From positions 9,979,894 through 10,043,893 of the forward strand of contig NC_058145.1 in the NCBI RefSeq assembly GCF_011075055.1: a stretch of 64,000 nucleotides of DNA, given 5' to 3'. Source of the stretch: Mangifera indica (Eukaryota > Streptophyta > Magnoliopsida > Sapindales > Anacardiaceae). The translations under genes and the position numbers were made by a program. The notes below the pieces were generated by a model. The model searched no databases. It saw only the letters and a list, made by a program, of their open reading frames with translations, and had not been told where the DNA came from. Below, one piece after another: positions 47,701 to 60,244 of this stretch; within the stretch, counting starts at the first letter, position 1; every line of letters begins with the position of its first letter.

Positions 47701-50180
47701 CTTATCGATGCTTGGAAGTTAGAAAATTGCGAACATATTTTTTCTGTCGCCTCTCAAATTGTGAGGAATTCAGGGGAAGAAGGCTCAACTATGCAGGATG
47801 AAACAGCTATATTTATACTTGAGCAGCTTCTTACTATTTTCAGCAGTAAAGACAGACTAACAAATGCCCAACACCTTATCTCCCTTGGTGGTTTGCAATT
47901 TCTTATTCAGAGGTTTGAGCTTGGAACGTTAGAGGAGAAGACGCGTGTAGCAGCACTTTTGTTCTGTTGTATAGAAGCAGACTCCAGTTGCAGAGCCCAA
48001 ATAGCTAGAAGTATCAATAAGCAGTCTCTTCTTGAGCTGCTTCACAGCCAGCAAATCAAGTCAAGAACAAATGCAGTGTTCTTGCTGACTGAATTGATTT
48101 GCTTGAACAGGTATGTAATGTTTAATCTCATTCTGCATTTTCTTAAAACACAGACTACGTTAGATGGCGCCAGTAAACATTAAAAGTAAAAAATTTCTTC
48201 TTTGTATTTTTAACTTTTGTTACTCCAGCCGGAGAGATGTTGCATCACTGTTAAGCGGCTTGCAGAATGAAGAGATAGTGAAATCGATGCATGTTTTGCT
48301 TGTGTTTCTCCAGAGCTCTCCTCCTGAGCAAAGACCCTTAGTATCTGTACTTTTACTTCACTTGGATCTTCTGGTATGCTTGTTAAATCAAAGACTTAGA
48401 AGCTGTCAGAATTTCCTAAATGCTTATTGGTTTCTCCATTGTTCCTTATGGAGTTCCTGAAACAACTGTATGCTGCAGGTTGAACCTCGAAAGTACAGCA
48501 TATATAGAGAGGCAGCTGTTGATGCCATTACAATGGCCCTGGATGGAAGCTTAACAGATGATAGTGTGCAAGAGAAGTGTTTCAGAGCCCTCCTTATCTT
48601 GGGAGGGCGCCTTTCTCTTTCAGGAGAATTGGTGACAGAGAGCTGGATCCTGAAGCAAGCTGGGTTTAATGAATATGGTTCTGAAGTAAATTCTCTACAC
48701 AATGAAGAAATCTATTTACAGGTACATGATTTTGTTGATTTGGCATGTATTTTTTACATCACTATTTGGTGTTTCTAGATTCTTTGAACATTCGGTTATA
48801 ATAAGAGTTTTGTAGTTCAGGTGTCTGTATTTTCATAAGATCTGGATTCTTGTAAACTAGTAGCTGTAAACGTTAAAAGACAAAATTTTACAAAATTTCA
48901 ATCCAAGTAAAATTTTTTGTCTTTTAGAATTAGACAGTTCATAGAAGAAACAAACTAATTACTTATATATCTTATGAACATCTACCCTGACAATGAATCC
49001 AATTTATTGAAGTCAGTTTTTTGGAATGGGAAAGAAGATTATAAAGTGAGTAATTAAAATGATAACTTTTGATTGGGATTATTGGAATAATGCAACTGGC
49101 ATTTGATCATCTTATGTAGGATGATGAGGAAGATGCCATTGAAGAGTGGCTGAAGAAACTGTCAGCATCACTGCTTGGAAATGGAAAAAAGTCATTTTTA
49201 GACACTATTTCCAAGTGTTTAGGCTCTGGAAACTTGAATTTGATCAGGGTGTGCCTTATTACTGTGACATGGTTAAGCAATGCACTTTCTTTGCAATCCG
49301 ATACTGAATTCCAACTCTCAGCCTTCTCAGCCTTAATCTGTCAGCTTAAAGAAATCCTTGAACATGGCGAACAGCTTCAGCTCAAGGTCCTTGCTTCGAT
49401 GTCTTTGCTCAATTTCAGCAAAATCCCAGGTTAGCAACATCTGCTTGAAAATACTTATTTCGAGTAACTTCTTCAGTTGCCAATATAGGAAAGAAAAGAA
49501 AATGTGACATATGATCTGGACCATGGTCAAATACATGTGTGAAAGTGAGAAAATTACATTCAACAGTCTTTCCTGCCAAACTTTTTGGTTGATGTTGGTG
49601 ATGGTTAACTGATGCCATGTAGTATGAGATAATGAAAATTCAGTTCAAATTTCTTGTGTTGATTTCTAACTGTTAAAAATTGGTTTTTTAGTGAATATTG
49701 GGCTGGCGGGCTGGGAAATCTTGTTATATTTGATACATTGAGAATTCTTAGATGCGTCAGTATTTTTTGAACTTGGATTCCCATAACCAAGAGAAACTTT
49801 TATTGTTTTTCTTATGAAAAATTTTGTTTGAATTTTTGTCATTTAATGTTAGATAATGCTCATCAACAAAGTCCCCATTTTAAGGTGGTAGAGATGAACT
49901 GTTCAAATTGAATTCTAAGTCCTAGAGTTTGAGTTAACAACCAAATTTTATTTTTGTTCCAGAATGCAGGCTCCTGTTAATGACGATTGCAGAAGAGATC
50001 ATTGTTCCTTTACAAAGTCTAGCCGAGGAAACATGGACAGCCAAACAGCTATACGCCATCATTTCTAGAGAAGATTGGTAAGCTAGAAAAAAGAAACATT
50101 TTTTAGCTGTTGTCCATTCATAAACAATTTCCTCTAGTTAACTGCCATCAACTTTCAGGGTCTCTAGCAACATAAGTTAA
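44748..50180 (+). CDS. LIN: LIN/CERBERUS-type U-box E3 ubiquitin ligase, WD40 half not found
   Basis: Family members transfer ubiquitin from an E2 to target proteins; legume LIN/CERBERUS acts in rhizobial infection, and homologues exist in non-nodulating plants. Nine exons keep frame with GT..AG borders: 44748-46388, 47034-47258, 47354-47387, 47462-48110, 48229-48373, 48479-48721, 49120-49429, 49963-50077, 50159-50180, giving about 1,127 residues. Order: MASLEELLAEDGFRG start; charged disordered region (about 60-210); conserved family block from ALDEVAVQAMVSILSGYI (about 213-500); U-box at about 651-723 (IPQDFICPLSG, DPVTLETGQSFER, CPVTGK, NFILKRLIDAWK); helical ARM-like repeats to the end. 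I chose the ATG at 44,748 because it matches the family start and follows an acceptor; an in-frame ATG at 44,640 lies before it. The last exon reads W-VSSNIS and stops; retaining the last intron also stops at once. The WD40 repeats expected after the ARM region are not seen. Confidence 0.85.
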
Positions 50181-51240
50181 TGGCCTACGAAGGTCATAAC
50201 CTCAGAACCCTTTGCACATGTTTTTCCTCAAATGCGTTCTGTAACCATAAGACTGAAGAATGTCACCATGTTAAGGGTTTTAAAGCTTCAAAATTGTCTG
50301 GTTACAAATGTTTCTTGACTTGGATAGCAAGCTACATTGTAAAAAGTCTGTATATATAATTTGTTTGAGTCATGGAGACCATATTGAGCTGTTGATTAAT
50401 CTTCGAGTATATACGAAGCTTTTGCATAAAGCTGGAAAAAAAAAAAATCTATTTACACAATGCCCCCGACTATTTAAACTTTTGCAAATACGACTCGACA
50501 TTACCTCCATGTTAACCCTTGTTTCATTAGCCAATTCTTAGGAAATGGTTTCTTTAATATCCCTAAAGCTCACAAATTCCATTTTAAACCCCTGTTTATT
50601 ACCTTTTTGGTCGAATATGGGGGAGTTGACTAATTTTAATCATAGAGTGAATAATCAAAATAGATAATAAGTTTGCATACATGAAGAGGGAAACTTGACA
50701 TGCGTTGGTCAGTTGCTCAGAGGGACCAAAGTCTAACGAAGAGGCGGAGGGAGAGAGAGAAGGATTAGTCTTTTGAGTCTTGAAAGCTCACTTTTAGCCG
50801 TATGATCTAATATGTACTCTTTGCGAAAGCAGAGAAAGCTAATTCATTATTTATAAATGATATTTATTATTTGTTTGTATAAAATTATATTTATAGTGAA
50901 GAAAAATATCTTTAAAATGATAAAACCGTAATTAGAGAATCAAGTATAATTTAATCGTGAAAATCTTATAAATACATAAAGTAATTATTCTAGATATATT
51001 CATAACTATAGTATTTTTATGATTGAAAACATTCTATTACACTTCTCTCTGAATGGCTACTATATAAAGAGAGTATATACATAAAAAGAAAATATTACTA
51101 TTTAAATTAAAAATCATTACTCATAGTCAAAGACCCAACAAAAATATAATATCCACATTAAATAAAGATCTCAAAATGCATGCAAATATGCCTTAAAATT
51201 TATATAATATATTAATTATAAAAGGAAAATGTAATATGAA
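50181..51240. other. Downstream DNA of the LIN-like gene
   Basis: A frame starting at ATG 50,180, shifted relative to exon 9, stays open for about 58 codons and could be decayed coding sequence. Beyond 50.36 kb there are only AT-rich stretches, a GAGGCGGAGGGAGAGAGAGA purine tract near 50,745, and no WD40-like GH..WD pattern. Confidence 0.4.
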
Positions 51241-52700
51241 CATCAAATTGATCCCTCTAATGCAATCTTCTTTAGCGACACAAGTTCCTCTTGTAGCCAC
51301 CATAAGTATCTGTTGCGTACAAAACATACAAAGAAACAAATGAGTAATAAACACCTAGTAAATAAGTAACCATCCAGGTAATTTTACTCTATCACTTAAT
51401 TACATTTCACACAAATTATTATTTCATATTTTCATTGGCGTGTATCTCTTTTCACACAACTATTGTCATCTAGGGTATTATCTATCAACTTTAACTTGGA
51501 TGACATGAAATGTAAAAATATGCTTTATCCAATTTAGTCATTATGAAAATATTGTTATACTTTTTTCTTTCCTTCACTAGTACATCGATTAAATTAGGTT
51601 AATGTATAAATTTGATACCTTACTCATTTGAGCAAAAGGATACACAATCTCTTGCAGTCCTTTTTGCACATCGAAGATAAACACAACTATTAGATTGTCA
51701 AATCATATCTCTCACCCTATATTGCAGGTGTGCCCATTTGCATACATGTTCATAAAGGGGCTCATAGGTGCCCTTTTGTAATACTATTGCCTATGACTCG
51801 CAAGTTTATAAGTTAATTAAGTAATATAGAAAAAATGTCAGTCTTATAGAGATTGGTTGTCAAATATTAGTTCATTTTGTAATTAAAATTAACTAGAAAA
51901 ATAAAATACTGAAAAGGAAAATTGAATTAAAATGAATTAAAATGCAAACTAATTAGCCAAAATTGATAAAAAGTAATAAACACCCAACAAAAATTAAAGT
52001 AAAATACCAATATAAAGAAACCTAAGGTTTTACTACAATTATTCAATAATTATTAACAAATTTGATTAAGATCAATAATAAAATGAATTGTTGATAGTTG
52101 ATTATATTATATTATCTAATTTCTCTCTTAAGGTTAATTAGACGTGTTAAGATTAATAACTTACTTACTTTCGTGGTATGATGTTAATTGAAACCAATTA
52201 ATTTATATGACAATCAATTTACACACAAAAAATTCATATTTATTTCTAAATAAAATTATAAGCTTAGCAAATGCATGAACTAATTATGTAATTTTTAATA
52301 TAATATAAAACACATGTCCCACATAAAACTCAATGCTTACTCTATAGTGAGAAAACATGTATATGCATTCAACTAATCTCATGTGTAAGTTGAGTTATGA
52401 TTTCATGCATTATGCTTTAACATCTTATATTCAAATCCATATATCAAACAATATATGACTTTTCTACGCATAGATTATGCCATAGATCACATGACATATG
52501 AGATGCTTGCTTACATCTCTTGCCACATATCACACAACCTATGATTTAATTTAACTCTAGCCAAAGATCACACAATATGTGACTCTCATTTCTTAACTTA
52601 TGCTATAGTTTACACAATTTACGACTAGTTCTCATAATTCATGCCTTTGTACCATGTATTCTTCAAGCATGCATTCAGTCTTTGCATACAACTTATAACA
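51241..52700 (+). mobile_element. LTR-like copy of the TGTAACAYYCC family
   Basis: Shares with the solo LTR at 24.66 kb the cluster 'CAAATGAGTAATAAACACC' then 'TAGTAAATAAGTAACC' (51,340-51,372), and a 'CCTATATTGCAGGTGTGCCC' .. 'GGTGCCC' block (51,715-51,775). A new family start word (TAACATCCCTAATTTCTCTC) lies at 52,691. Exact ends are unresolved. Confidence 0.45.
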
Positions 52701-53510
52701 TCCCTAATTTCTCTCAGGACACTTTTTTGGAATAGGTGTTCACCATCTTCGAACAACCATTCTTTCTTATTCTTTTGAATGGGTATTCTTTTCCATGGAA
52801 TGACCATTCCCTTAATTATTTTGAACAACTAATTATTCTCCATGAACAACTATGTAGTCTAACTTATTGATAAACTTGTAATAATATTTCATCCAGTTTG
52901 ATATATCAATTTTACGTTTCAATAACATATTTTCTAAATGCTTTAATGCCAAAAATTTAAGTTTTTGTAGATACCAAAGTCATTCAATCATCCCATTTCA
53001 TAATCTTACATGCACTAGCATCCAAAATAGCTAGTTTTAGTTAAGAACTAGCTAGTTCTCGTTGTAATCTCCTGGCTTGGTGCCAACAAACTGCCTAAGT
53101 ACAAAAAAAATCAAAGGAAAAAAAATTAAAAAAGAATAGGTTCCATGTAAGAACCAAAGCCTACTGGTTCTATTTCCTATTTCTAGGAACCAACTAGTAT
53201 TGGTTTTGATTTTGGTTCCAGTTAATTTTTCACAAGGTACCTCCATAAGTTCAAGTTAGGAACCAACTAGTTCTTGTTTAGGTTTTTGCCTCTAGTTCAA
53301 GCCATAAATATATTAAAACAAAAAACAAAGCTAATTAGTAATAAAAAGAGCACAAACTATTTGTCAACTTTTTCAATTGTTGTTACACCAATTAAAATTA
53401 CTTATTCATAAAAAAATAACGATATCAATAAATTATATGTACATACCAAAGATATTTTTGAAACTTTTCTTAGGTGTCCATCACACAATCATTCAACAAA
53501 ATCTTAGCAA
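52701..53510. other. Probable 3' subterminal DNA of the hAT relic
   Basis: At 53,030-53,290 words such as AACTAGTTCTTG, GGTTCC and GGAACCAACTAGT recur in both orientations, as in subterminal regions of plant hAT elements. Terminal inverted repeats and an 8-bp duplication for the large element were not found. Confidence 0.35.
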
Positions 53511-53519
53511 TATCGATTT

Positions 53520-55440
53520 ATATATATATATATATATATTTATATATTGAGAATGTGTGAATTTTACTTTTCTCTAACTTCTCAACATCTTCGGGTGTTT
53601 TCTTAATATTTTTCAAATAAATTTTATGAAGTCAATGTTCTGTATGTATGACAAATAATAATATTTTAAAAGAATCAATGATACAACCTATCGTAACAAA
53701 TATTGATTTTGATGCAATTGTGGAAATAGGAATAGTCTAGATATCTTGAACAATTAGTGAAATAGTAGAAAATCTAGAGTTAATGAGTTTCCACCAACCC
53801 AAATTGTCAGATATCACAACATCCTCATCCAAGTACTTATCTAAATTAGATTTGTTCCCCCACTATATTAACTAGTCTTGTGCTTCTTCTATGGAGTTTT
53901 CATGACTAAATATTTTCTTTATCCTCTTTGATCCTTAAGCAACTCATTTGAAGCACAACCTTCACTTTTGGTGCTTGCTTGTTCACTTTACTTTCTATAC
54001 TCATCATACATACCATACAAAGCTACTTTTAGCTTGCATTGGATCATGAACGCTACATCATCATCATATAGTTGAGAAATCTTAGAATTAACATAATCAA
54101 GTTTGTACCTAGGATCAAGTACCACAAGCACAATTAAAAAACATTGAGTTTCTCTAAATTTCCCCAATACTTATCATATTTTATTTTATTTTCCATGCTA
54201 TTGAAGAGAAACAAAGATTCTCACTTATACTTCACTTTCTCCATAGACAAGTGATATTGCTAATCTTATGGAAGCATAAATGTGAAGTCACATGTTATGT
54301 TGTAGAAACATGCACTGTATGCTTGTAAGAAGTCCCTAACAACATCACCAAGTGTCTAACTTTCCCTAATCTTAATCCTTAGATGACCTGCTTGAATTAA
54401 CTTTTCTATTAGATTCATTAAGAGATTTGAAAAGAAGTGGTCAAACTTTTCAAACCTTTCAGAAGTCTTTTGAAACTTTTGAGTCACATCTAACATAAAA
54501 TAATTCTAGTTCCACCTAATAAGCACATCAAGACATAATAAACTCTTACTTTGAAATTTTTTTTGTCAAATACAATCTTAAAATTATTATAAACTAGATC
54601 GAGATTGTCTCATATAACTTATTGCATTTCGAATATAAGCAATATGTTTTTTTTTTAACTAATTTTAATCCATCATTCACAACGAACTTAATGATGAGGG
54701 CAACACATTGAATGTGCTAATATTCGCCATTCAAAACTACCCCAATTGTTCGTTTTCTTCTTCACATACCTAGCATCAACATCATTAGAGTTAACATTGT
54801 CAGTTGTGAATCAAGTAAGCACTTTTAAATTGCCTTTCTGATTTGCTTACCTTTGTGACTGTGGATGAAAAAAAAATCATAATTTTCTCATGCAACCACA
54901 AGTTATTATCAATAACTTGAGTAGTAAGACGTATATAGTTAATGAAAAGGTCTATGTGTTAGTGGTAAGACAAACTCTTTTACAATTAGTATTCAAGAAA
55001 CTCTTTATCTTAGTTTATTCCTCTAAAAAGGTCTCAAAACAATCTCTTGCAATTGGAATGTGGGATGAAACTTCAAATTTAGGTTGCTTTTGACTATAAA
55101 AGTTATAAATCCTTGGGCTTCTAACAAACTTAAAAGGAAGGTCATCAATAATAATTATTTGTCCTAAGTCTTTCTCACTGCAAATTGAAAAAACTTGCAA
55201 TGGACTACAACGCCAACTTCACAATCTTCTTCCACAACAGGTCAAAATTCAATTGTAACAACTTGGAGTCCACTTGATCAATACTTCCTACACCTAGACA
55301 AATGGTTATTGAGAATACTTGCACCAAGTTATTCGGATCATATTTAATTGTATGCTTCACCACAATAGTTACACTTGCGTTTACTCTCTTTATTAGCTTC
55401 AAACTTAGTAAAATGCTCCCAAACAGAGCTATTGGTTTCA
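53520..55440 (-). pseudogene. hAT-family transposase, inactivated
   Basis: hAT transposases excise and reinsert DNA elements with 8-bp target duplications. On the minus strand the domain order is intact although frames are broken by stops. BED zinc finger at about 55,430-55,290: VWEHFTKFEANKESKRKCNYCG, then NNHLSRC. Next DDLPFKFVRSP, FYSQKQPKFEV and IARDCFETFLEE at about 55.15-55.0 kb, then FLNTNCKRVCLTT. Catalytic-core remnant DNVNSNDVDARYVKKKT at about 54.78 kb. C-terminal dimerisation domain at about 53.85-53.66 kb: LDKYLDEDVV, LGWWKL, SLIVQDI, IPISTIASKSIF. A (TA)n tract interrupts the tail near 53.53 kb. Many stops make it non-functional. Confidence 0.85.
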
Positions 55441-55613
55441 TGGTTTTCCTTTTTGATTTTGAAACACTACTTTTGCTCTCAAGTTATGGTGAAGAAGTTG
55501 AACTTCATACCATTGTTGGTGATTGTTTCTCATTGACGTCTATCTTCTATCAAATTAAAATTCTGTTAGTTTTCATACTTACAACTATCCTGTAATACAA
55601 ACATCAACTCAAA

Positions 55614-55636
55614 AATAATAATAATAATAATAATAA
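55614..55636. repeat. (AAT)n microsatellite
   Basis: About seven AAT trinucleotides just upstream (minus sense) of the hAT relic. Confidence 0.9.
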
Positions 55637-55639
55637 ACA

Positions 55640-57548
55640 TTCAAAAACAAAACAAATAAGAAAATAAATTATTACAACAATGTATAAAATATATAACATA
55701 ATATAATTAAATAGCTTGCCCAAAATTTATTTAGAAAGTAACAAGTTATTTAGCACCTGCAAGTAAATGAGATAAGTTGATGACAATAATTGAACCAATG
55801 TCTCTTTTAAAATCTTGACTATACAGAATTAGAATAGTCTTTAACATGACAAAGAGTGGCTCAGGGCACATACTCATTTCTTTTCTATTATCTGCTTTCT
55901 TAAAGAAACCATATTATTCCTTTAGATAAAATATCTCTCTCTCTCTCTTTTTAAAAAAAAAATTAATTTTCCAGTTTTTAGTATGCTTTGGTTAGTTGAT
56001 CACAATTAAATCTGGTAGTAGTTCTGCAATAAATTCAGGCAAGCAAAGTAGCACAAATAAGTTCATTTGATACATTAAGGGCAAAAGTGGGTTCGGATAT
56101 AGGAATAGTAATAGTGATTCCTGGAAGGATTGAACTCTACATTCAATCGGAAGATATAAAAATTGAATCAAACAAAGACTGATTAAATGTAATTTCAAAA
56201 GGGTAACTGAAGAGAATCCGAAGATATAGAGCATGGTGATGGTAATGGAAGTCAAATGGCTGGCTGAAAACCAAATGTTGTGCAGTTGTTCTTCCTGGCA
56301 AAAATATTCTAGGGATTGCGGATAAGAAAGGAAATTTGAGCAAAAAATTGTTGGTTTGGACCAAATTCACATGTCAAACTGGAATTTTAGATTTTCTCAA
56401 ATTGAATTGGAGTGTTCCTAATCCTGAATCAAACCTAACTAAATGCAAATTTTTTAACGGTTCATTTTAATTTTTTCGTTTTAACCAAATAGTGAACAAC
56501 CTTAACAATTATGCCTAAAACCTCAATTAAAAATCATAGGTTTTAACTGGCAAAATTGCAATCCAATTTATTGGATTCTAACTTTGGCACTAGTCGTTGT
56601 GAACGACTTAGCCAAATCTAGTTGACCGGATTGACAGAGGAGATTTGGAACTAGTTTTGTCTCGATCCAGTTGAAAATCTGACAAATCGAGAATGGGTTA
56701 AGTGCAAAGATTTAAATCTTGTAAATTTCATTTTGACCCTTTAACTTTATAATGTGATGTTCAGTGTGACATTGAAAACCCTAAAACAATTTTTTACGAG
56801 CTTTCTCAAGTAAATGAATTTTCTAATCAAGTCCCATGCTTTTATTGTTAAATTTATCAAAAGGAAATTATCTCTAGAAAAATTTTTCTTGAACTCTTAG
56901 AGATTTTTCATTCCAGTTTTTTTTTTTTTAATAAACCTTTTTGAGCTTCTTTGGATGCTTTAAGAGTTATTGTCGTCAAAATTCACACTAGGCAAGAGTC
57001 ATTAGTAGCAATACTTGAAGAAACAAAAGTTTTACAATAAATTAGTTATTATTTTTGCCGAACCCAAGAGTTAAAAAAACTAGTAGAATATTAAAACTTT
57101 CAAGATGAAGACTTAGGTTTGAGTCTCTGTCGTACTTGTAAAACCTTAATTTACTTGGTACAATGGTTGTTGGTCTGTTTATTGTGTTTCAAGTTTATCC
57201 GTCCAACAAATTTTGCCACCAATAATTTTGATTGATGATAAACATAAATATATCCAACAATGAAACCATTATCTACATCCAAGGTTTATTGACTTTTTAG
57301 CCAATCAAAGCATTTGTTAATTCAGATGAGGTTACAATGACAAGGAAATCGAGCAAGTTAGAAATATTCTTATTTACAATTAAAAGATAATATAATACTT
57401 AATAAATTACGGTGAAATAAAACTAACAAGTAAATACATATGTTGTATTTCTATCTAGCAAAAAAAATTATAAAATCAGAACAACAATATTCTCATTGAA
57501 ATTAAGAACAAACGATAACCACTAAATTTTAAGAAAAAGCTAGTTTCA
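55640..57548. other. Intergenic DNA upstream of the hAT relic
   Basis: Possible 5' subterminal hAT-like text (ACGGTTCATTTTAATTTTTTCG) near 56,457. A TTAGGTTTGAGTCTC word near 57,112 resembles a tRNA-type B box. Reading frames at 55.99-56.37 kb have no recognisable domain. Otherwise nothing. Confidence 0.35.
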
Positions 57549-58580
57549 CTACATAGGTCCCTTCTTAATCTTAAGCTCATAATCAACATTTAATGTCTCT
57601 TCATTGAGTGCCTCCCCAACATTATCAAGTTCATTGTGAGAGCTCTCTCCAACTTTCCATGAACTATCCTTTATTACCAATGTTTTTAAAACCAACCAAT
57701 GATTGAACCGGTTGTCTCACTGGTTCATGATTCGATTGAAAACTCGATAGTTCAATTTATTATCAAATTAGAATGAATTTTTTAAATAATAGTAGATTTT
57801 ACTTAAAAATTTACAAAAAGAAATTAATTAGAATACTTGGACTTATGGTGATTAGAACATATCTTTTTTAAGGAGTGGCTATTATTTACTTGATTTCAAT
57901 GAGATAATGAGATGAAAAAAAGTCTCAATCTCATGTACAAAAAAAAAAAATTCTATAAGTTATTGCATATAGAAGACATTATAATAGAAATGGGATATAT
58001 TTTTTTCTTCTTTTTTATTTTATTTTTGAACTTATGTTATCTTTACAAACCTTTAAAAATTCATCTAATTTAATCTAAAATAATTAAATTACTAAAGAAT
58101 TGTTAAATTTTTTAAAAATACTCTAAATTTTAGTCAAACCCGGTTTTATTGGTTTTGATTGGTTCATTGATTTTGATCGGGTTTGACTGAGTCAAAAAGT
58201 GAACCACTTTTTAATGTTAACAAGAGTAGACTTAGAGTTGATTCTGAATTTAACTAGTTGAATTAACCGGTCCAGTCAGTTTTTAAAACAGTGTTTATTA
58301 CTCCTTAAAGTTGCTCTTGTTGGTTCAGGCTAATTTAGCTGATACTTGACCTTGAAAGGCTAATTCTTTGGGAACTAAGGAGATCATTTGGGTGAAACCC
58401 TGAGGTTGGGTGAGAATAAGGAGTTAACTTTGAGTTGATTAAACCATTCCCATTCAAATGATTCATATTCATGTTTGAGTGAAATGAAGGGATCAAATGG
58501 CCATTAATGAGTTCATTTTCAAGACCAAATTGATTGATAAGATTGGAAGAAGAAGAAGAAAAAAAATATATTGTAGACAT
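57549..58580 (-). pseudogene. Unidentified small gene interrupted by a hAT miniature element
   Basis: Two coding-like minus-strand pieces. The first (58,580-58,335) is an 81-codon frame, MSTIYFF, a Ser run, then Asn/Ser-rich NQFGLENELINGHL..HPNDLLSSQRISLSRSS. The second (57,671-57,549) reads KDSSWKVGESSHNELDNVGEALNEE..., ending KIKKGPM and TAG. A TATA-like TATATTTATG about 80 nt upstream of the ATG and a CT-rich leader (CTTTCTTCTCCAAGCATCTTC) give a plausible promoter layout. The 616-bp element lies between the pieces. After its removal the two remain in one frame but are separated by two stops (TAA), so either a short intron is hidden or the gene is dead. I do not recognise the family. Confidence 0.4.
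57678..58293. mobile_element. hAT-type miniature element with perfect 8-bp target duplication
   Basis: Ends are CAATGTTTTTAAAACC (left) and, read inverted, CACTGTTTTAAAAACT (right), imperfect terminal inverted repeats of hAT style. TTTATTAC flanks both sides (57,670-57,677 and 58,294-58,301), an exact 8-bp duplication as hAT transposases make. Subterminal GAACCGGTT/AACCGGTCC words are present. No coding capacity; 616 bp. A hAT transposase relic lies 2.2 kb away but is not shown to be its source. Confidence 0.8.
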
Positions 58581-59439
58581 GAAGATGCTTGGAGAAGAAA
58601 GAACAAAAAATTATAGAAGATGGTTATAAGTGTATGTAAAACTTGTGAGACACATAAATATACAATATTTAAACTCGTCTTGATTGAAGTATTCATATCA
58701 CCTTGCCAACATATTTGTATGACAAAATTTTATTGAATTTGTGTCAAACTGAAAGATTGATTAGCAAACCTCACATGCACACATACTAACTATTGAATAA
58801 TACCTCTTTTATTAAACTTTTTATGATTTGAAAAATTACACACTTTTTACATCAACTTTGGTTTATATACACAAGTAGGAGTATGGCAGTTGAACAACAT
58901 GTCACTTTGATTCTCAGTCATCCGTTAGCTTGCCTGAAAATGACATTTGCAGCAACCTCCATCGTCAGATGTCATTCCGAGTTTTTAGCTTGCTAGAGGC
59001 AATGGAACAGTCGGACAATCAAAACAACTCCTGCTCTACCGGTTCATTTTTAACATACTACTCCATATTTCTCCACCAAATGATATCATGCCTCTTAAAT
59101 CCATACGCACCGTGTCATTGAACACATAAAACTCTCCGTTTTGGAACTGTTGGTTTCTACATCTTCTCTCAAATTAAACATGCAATGTTTGATTTGCACC
59201 AGAAAAACCAATACTACAAAAAATATCAATACTAATCGCTCCACACTTAATCAACTTACTTCTTCCCTTAACACTAACTGCCTTCAACAAATTCTTCCCT
59301 CAACATCAACAACTCAATTCTTTTCACTCTATTTCGTCTGCTCTTTATTTTGTTAAGCAACACCTCAGAGTTTCAAACTTCTGAATATCAACTCTTATTT
59401 TCTTTTAATTAAACTTTTGTTTCTTCCTCCACCGCTCCT
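58581..59439. other. Promoter side of the small locus, then unclassified DNA
   Basis: 58.58-58.70 kb holds the leader and TATA-like element of the minus-strand locus. From 58.9 kb on, the sequence may be the 3' end of the minus-strand copia fragment that begins at 59.44 kb, but no LTR end is clear. Plus-strand frames here have no recognisable domains. Confidence 0.35.
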
Positions 59440-60244
59440 TCTATCAATTTTCTTAACTCACCCAAGATCAATCTATTTCTCAACACGAAGAATCGATTTG
59501 TTGACAAAGGCTTAGTTAAAATGTTTGACACCTAAAACTCTGATGGCACAAACTGAACTGGCAAACTTTTATAACAACCACTCTCTAATATAATACACAT
59601 CCAACATAATGTACTTGGTTCTCCCATGGAACATAGGATTTGATGCTAAAGACCTTGCTTCCTAGTTATCACACTAGACTACTGGTCTTGAAATGCACTA
59701 CACTTTTATTTCTACTAATAGATTTTTTATCCAAGCTAAACTCAGTTGATACTTGGCTCAAGGCTCTATACCATGCATTAACCTTTGGTTTCCTTGAACT
59801 CTACTATATCAAGTTGCCTCCAAAAAAACACACAAAACCCACTTGTTGACTACCTATCACTCAAATTGCCAACCCTCTATGCTTTTGTATATGCCTCCAT
59901 GGATAACACAAAAGCGGGTTTGAACTCAAGCTTATAATTCAAAGTACCTTTTACATACATAAGTATCCTTTTATTGGACTGTCATTGCCTTTAAGAATTG
60001 TCTTAGTTTATTTACAACAAAAGAGAGATTAGGCCTAGTCATCAACAAATATTGGAATGCCTTTATAACACTTCTATACAATGTAGGCTCTTTGAACAAA
60101 TCACTATCTTTAGGAAAAAGCTTCACCCTAAGATCTTGAGCATAATTAGTTTAACAAAACCTCAAAACCAATCGTACTTTTATGTGCCTTAAAACCAATA
60201 AAAGAAATTGACTCTACTAGATCCTTTAAGGCAAAGGTCATATT
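59440..60244 (-). mobile_element. Ty1/copia fragment: end of reverse transcriptase to RNase H
   Basis: Minus-strand translation gives, from 60.1 kb downward, LYRSVIKAFQYLLMTRPNLSF, then a GNLSDR*STSGFCVFFGGNLI-like segment, SRKPKVNAWYRALSQVSTE, 'SNPMFHGRTKYI', and 'ILTKPLSTNRF'-like text across frames. This is the order at the copia RT/RNase H boundary (ADWAG..RSTSGY, SSTEAEYRA, DNLGA.YL..NPVFH.R.KHIE, LTKPL). Numerous stops. It is truncated at 60,244 by the plus-strand copia LTR. Confidence 0.75.

Noticed and set aside
50308..50541. 77-codon frame downstream of the LIN-like gene, tested as a WD40 exon
   Set aside because: No GH/WD pattern and no suitable splice borders.
55302..55595. 97-codon plus-strand hydrophobic frame
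   Set aside because: Antisense of the hAT transposase BED-finger region on the minus strand.
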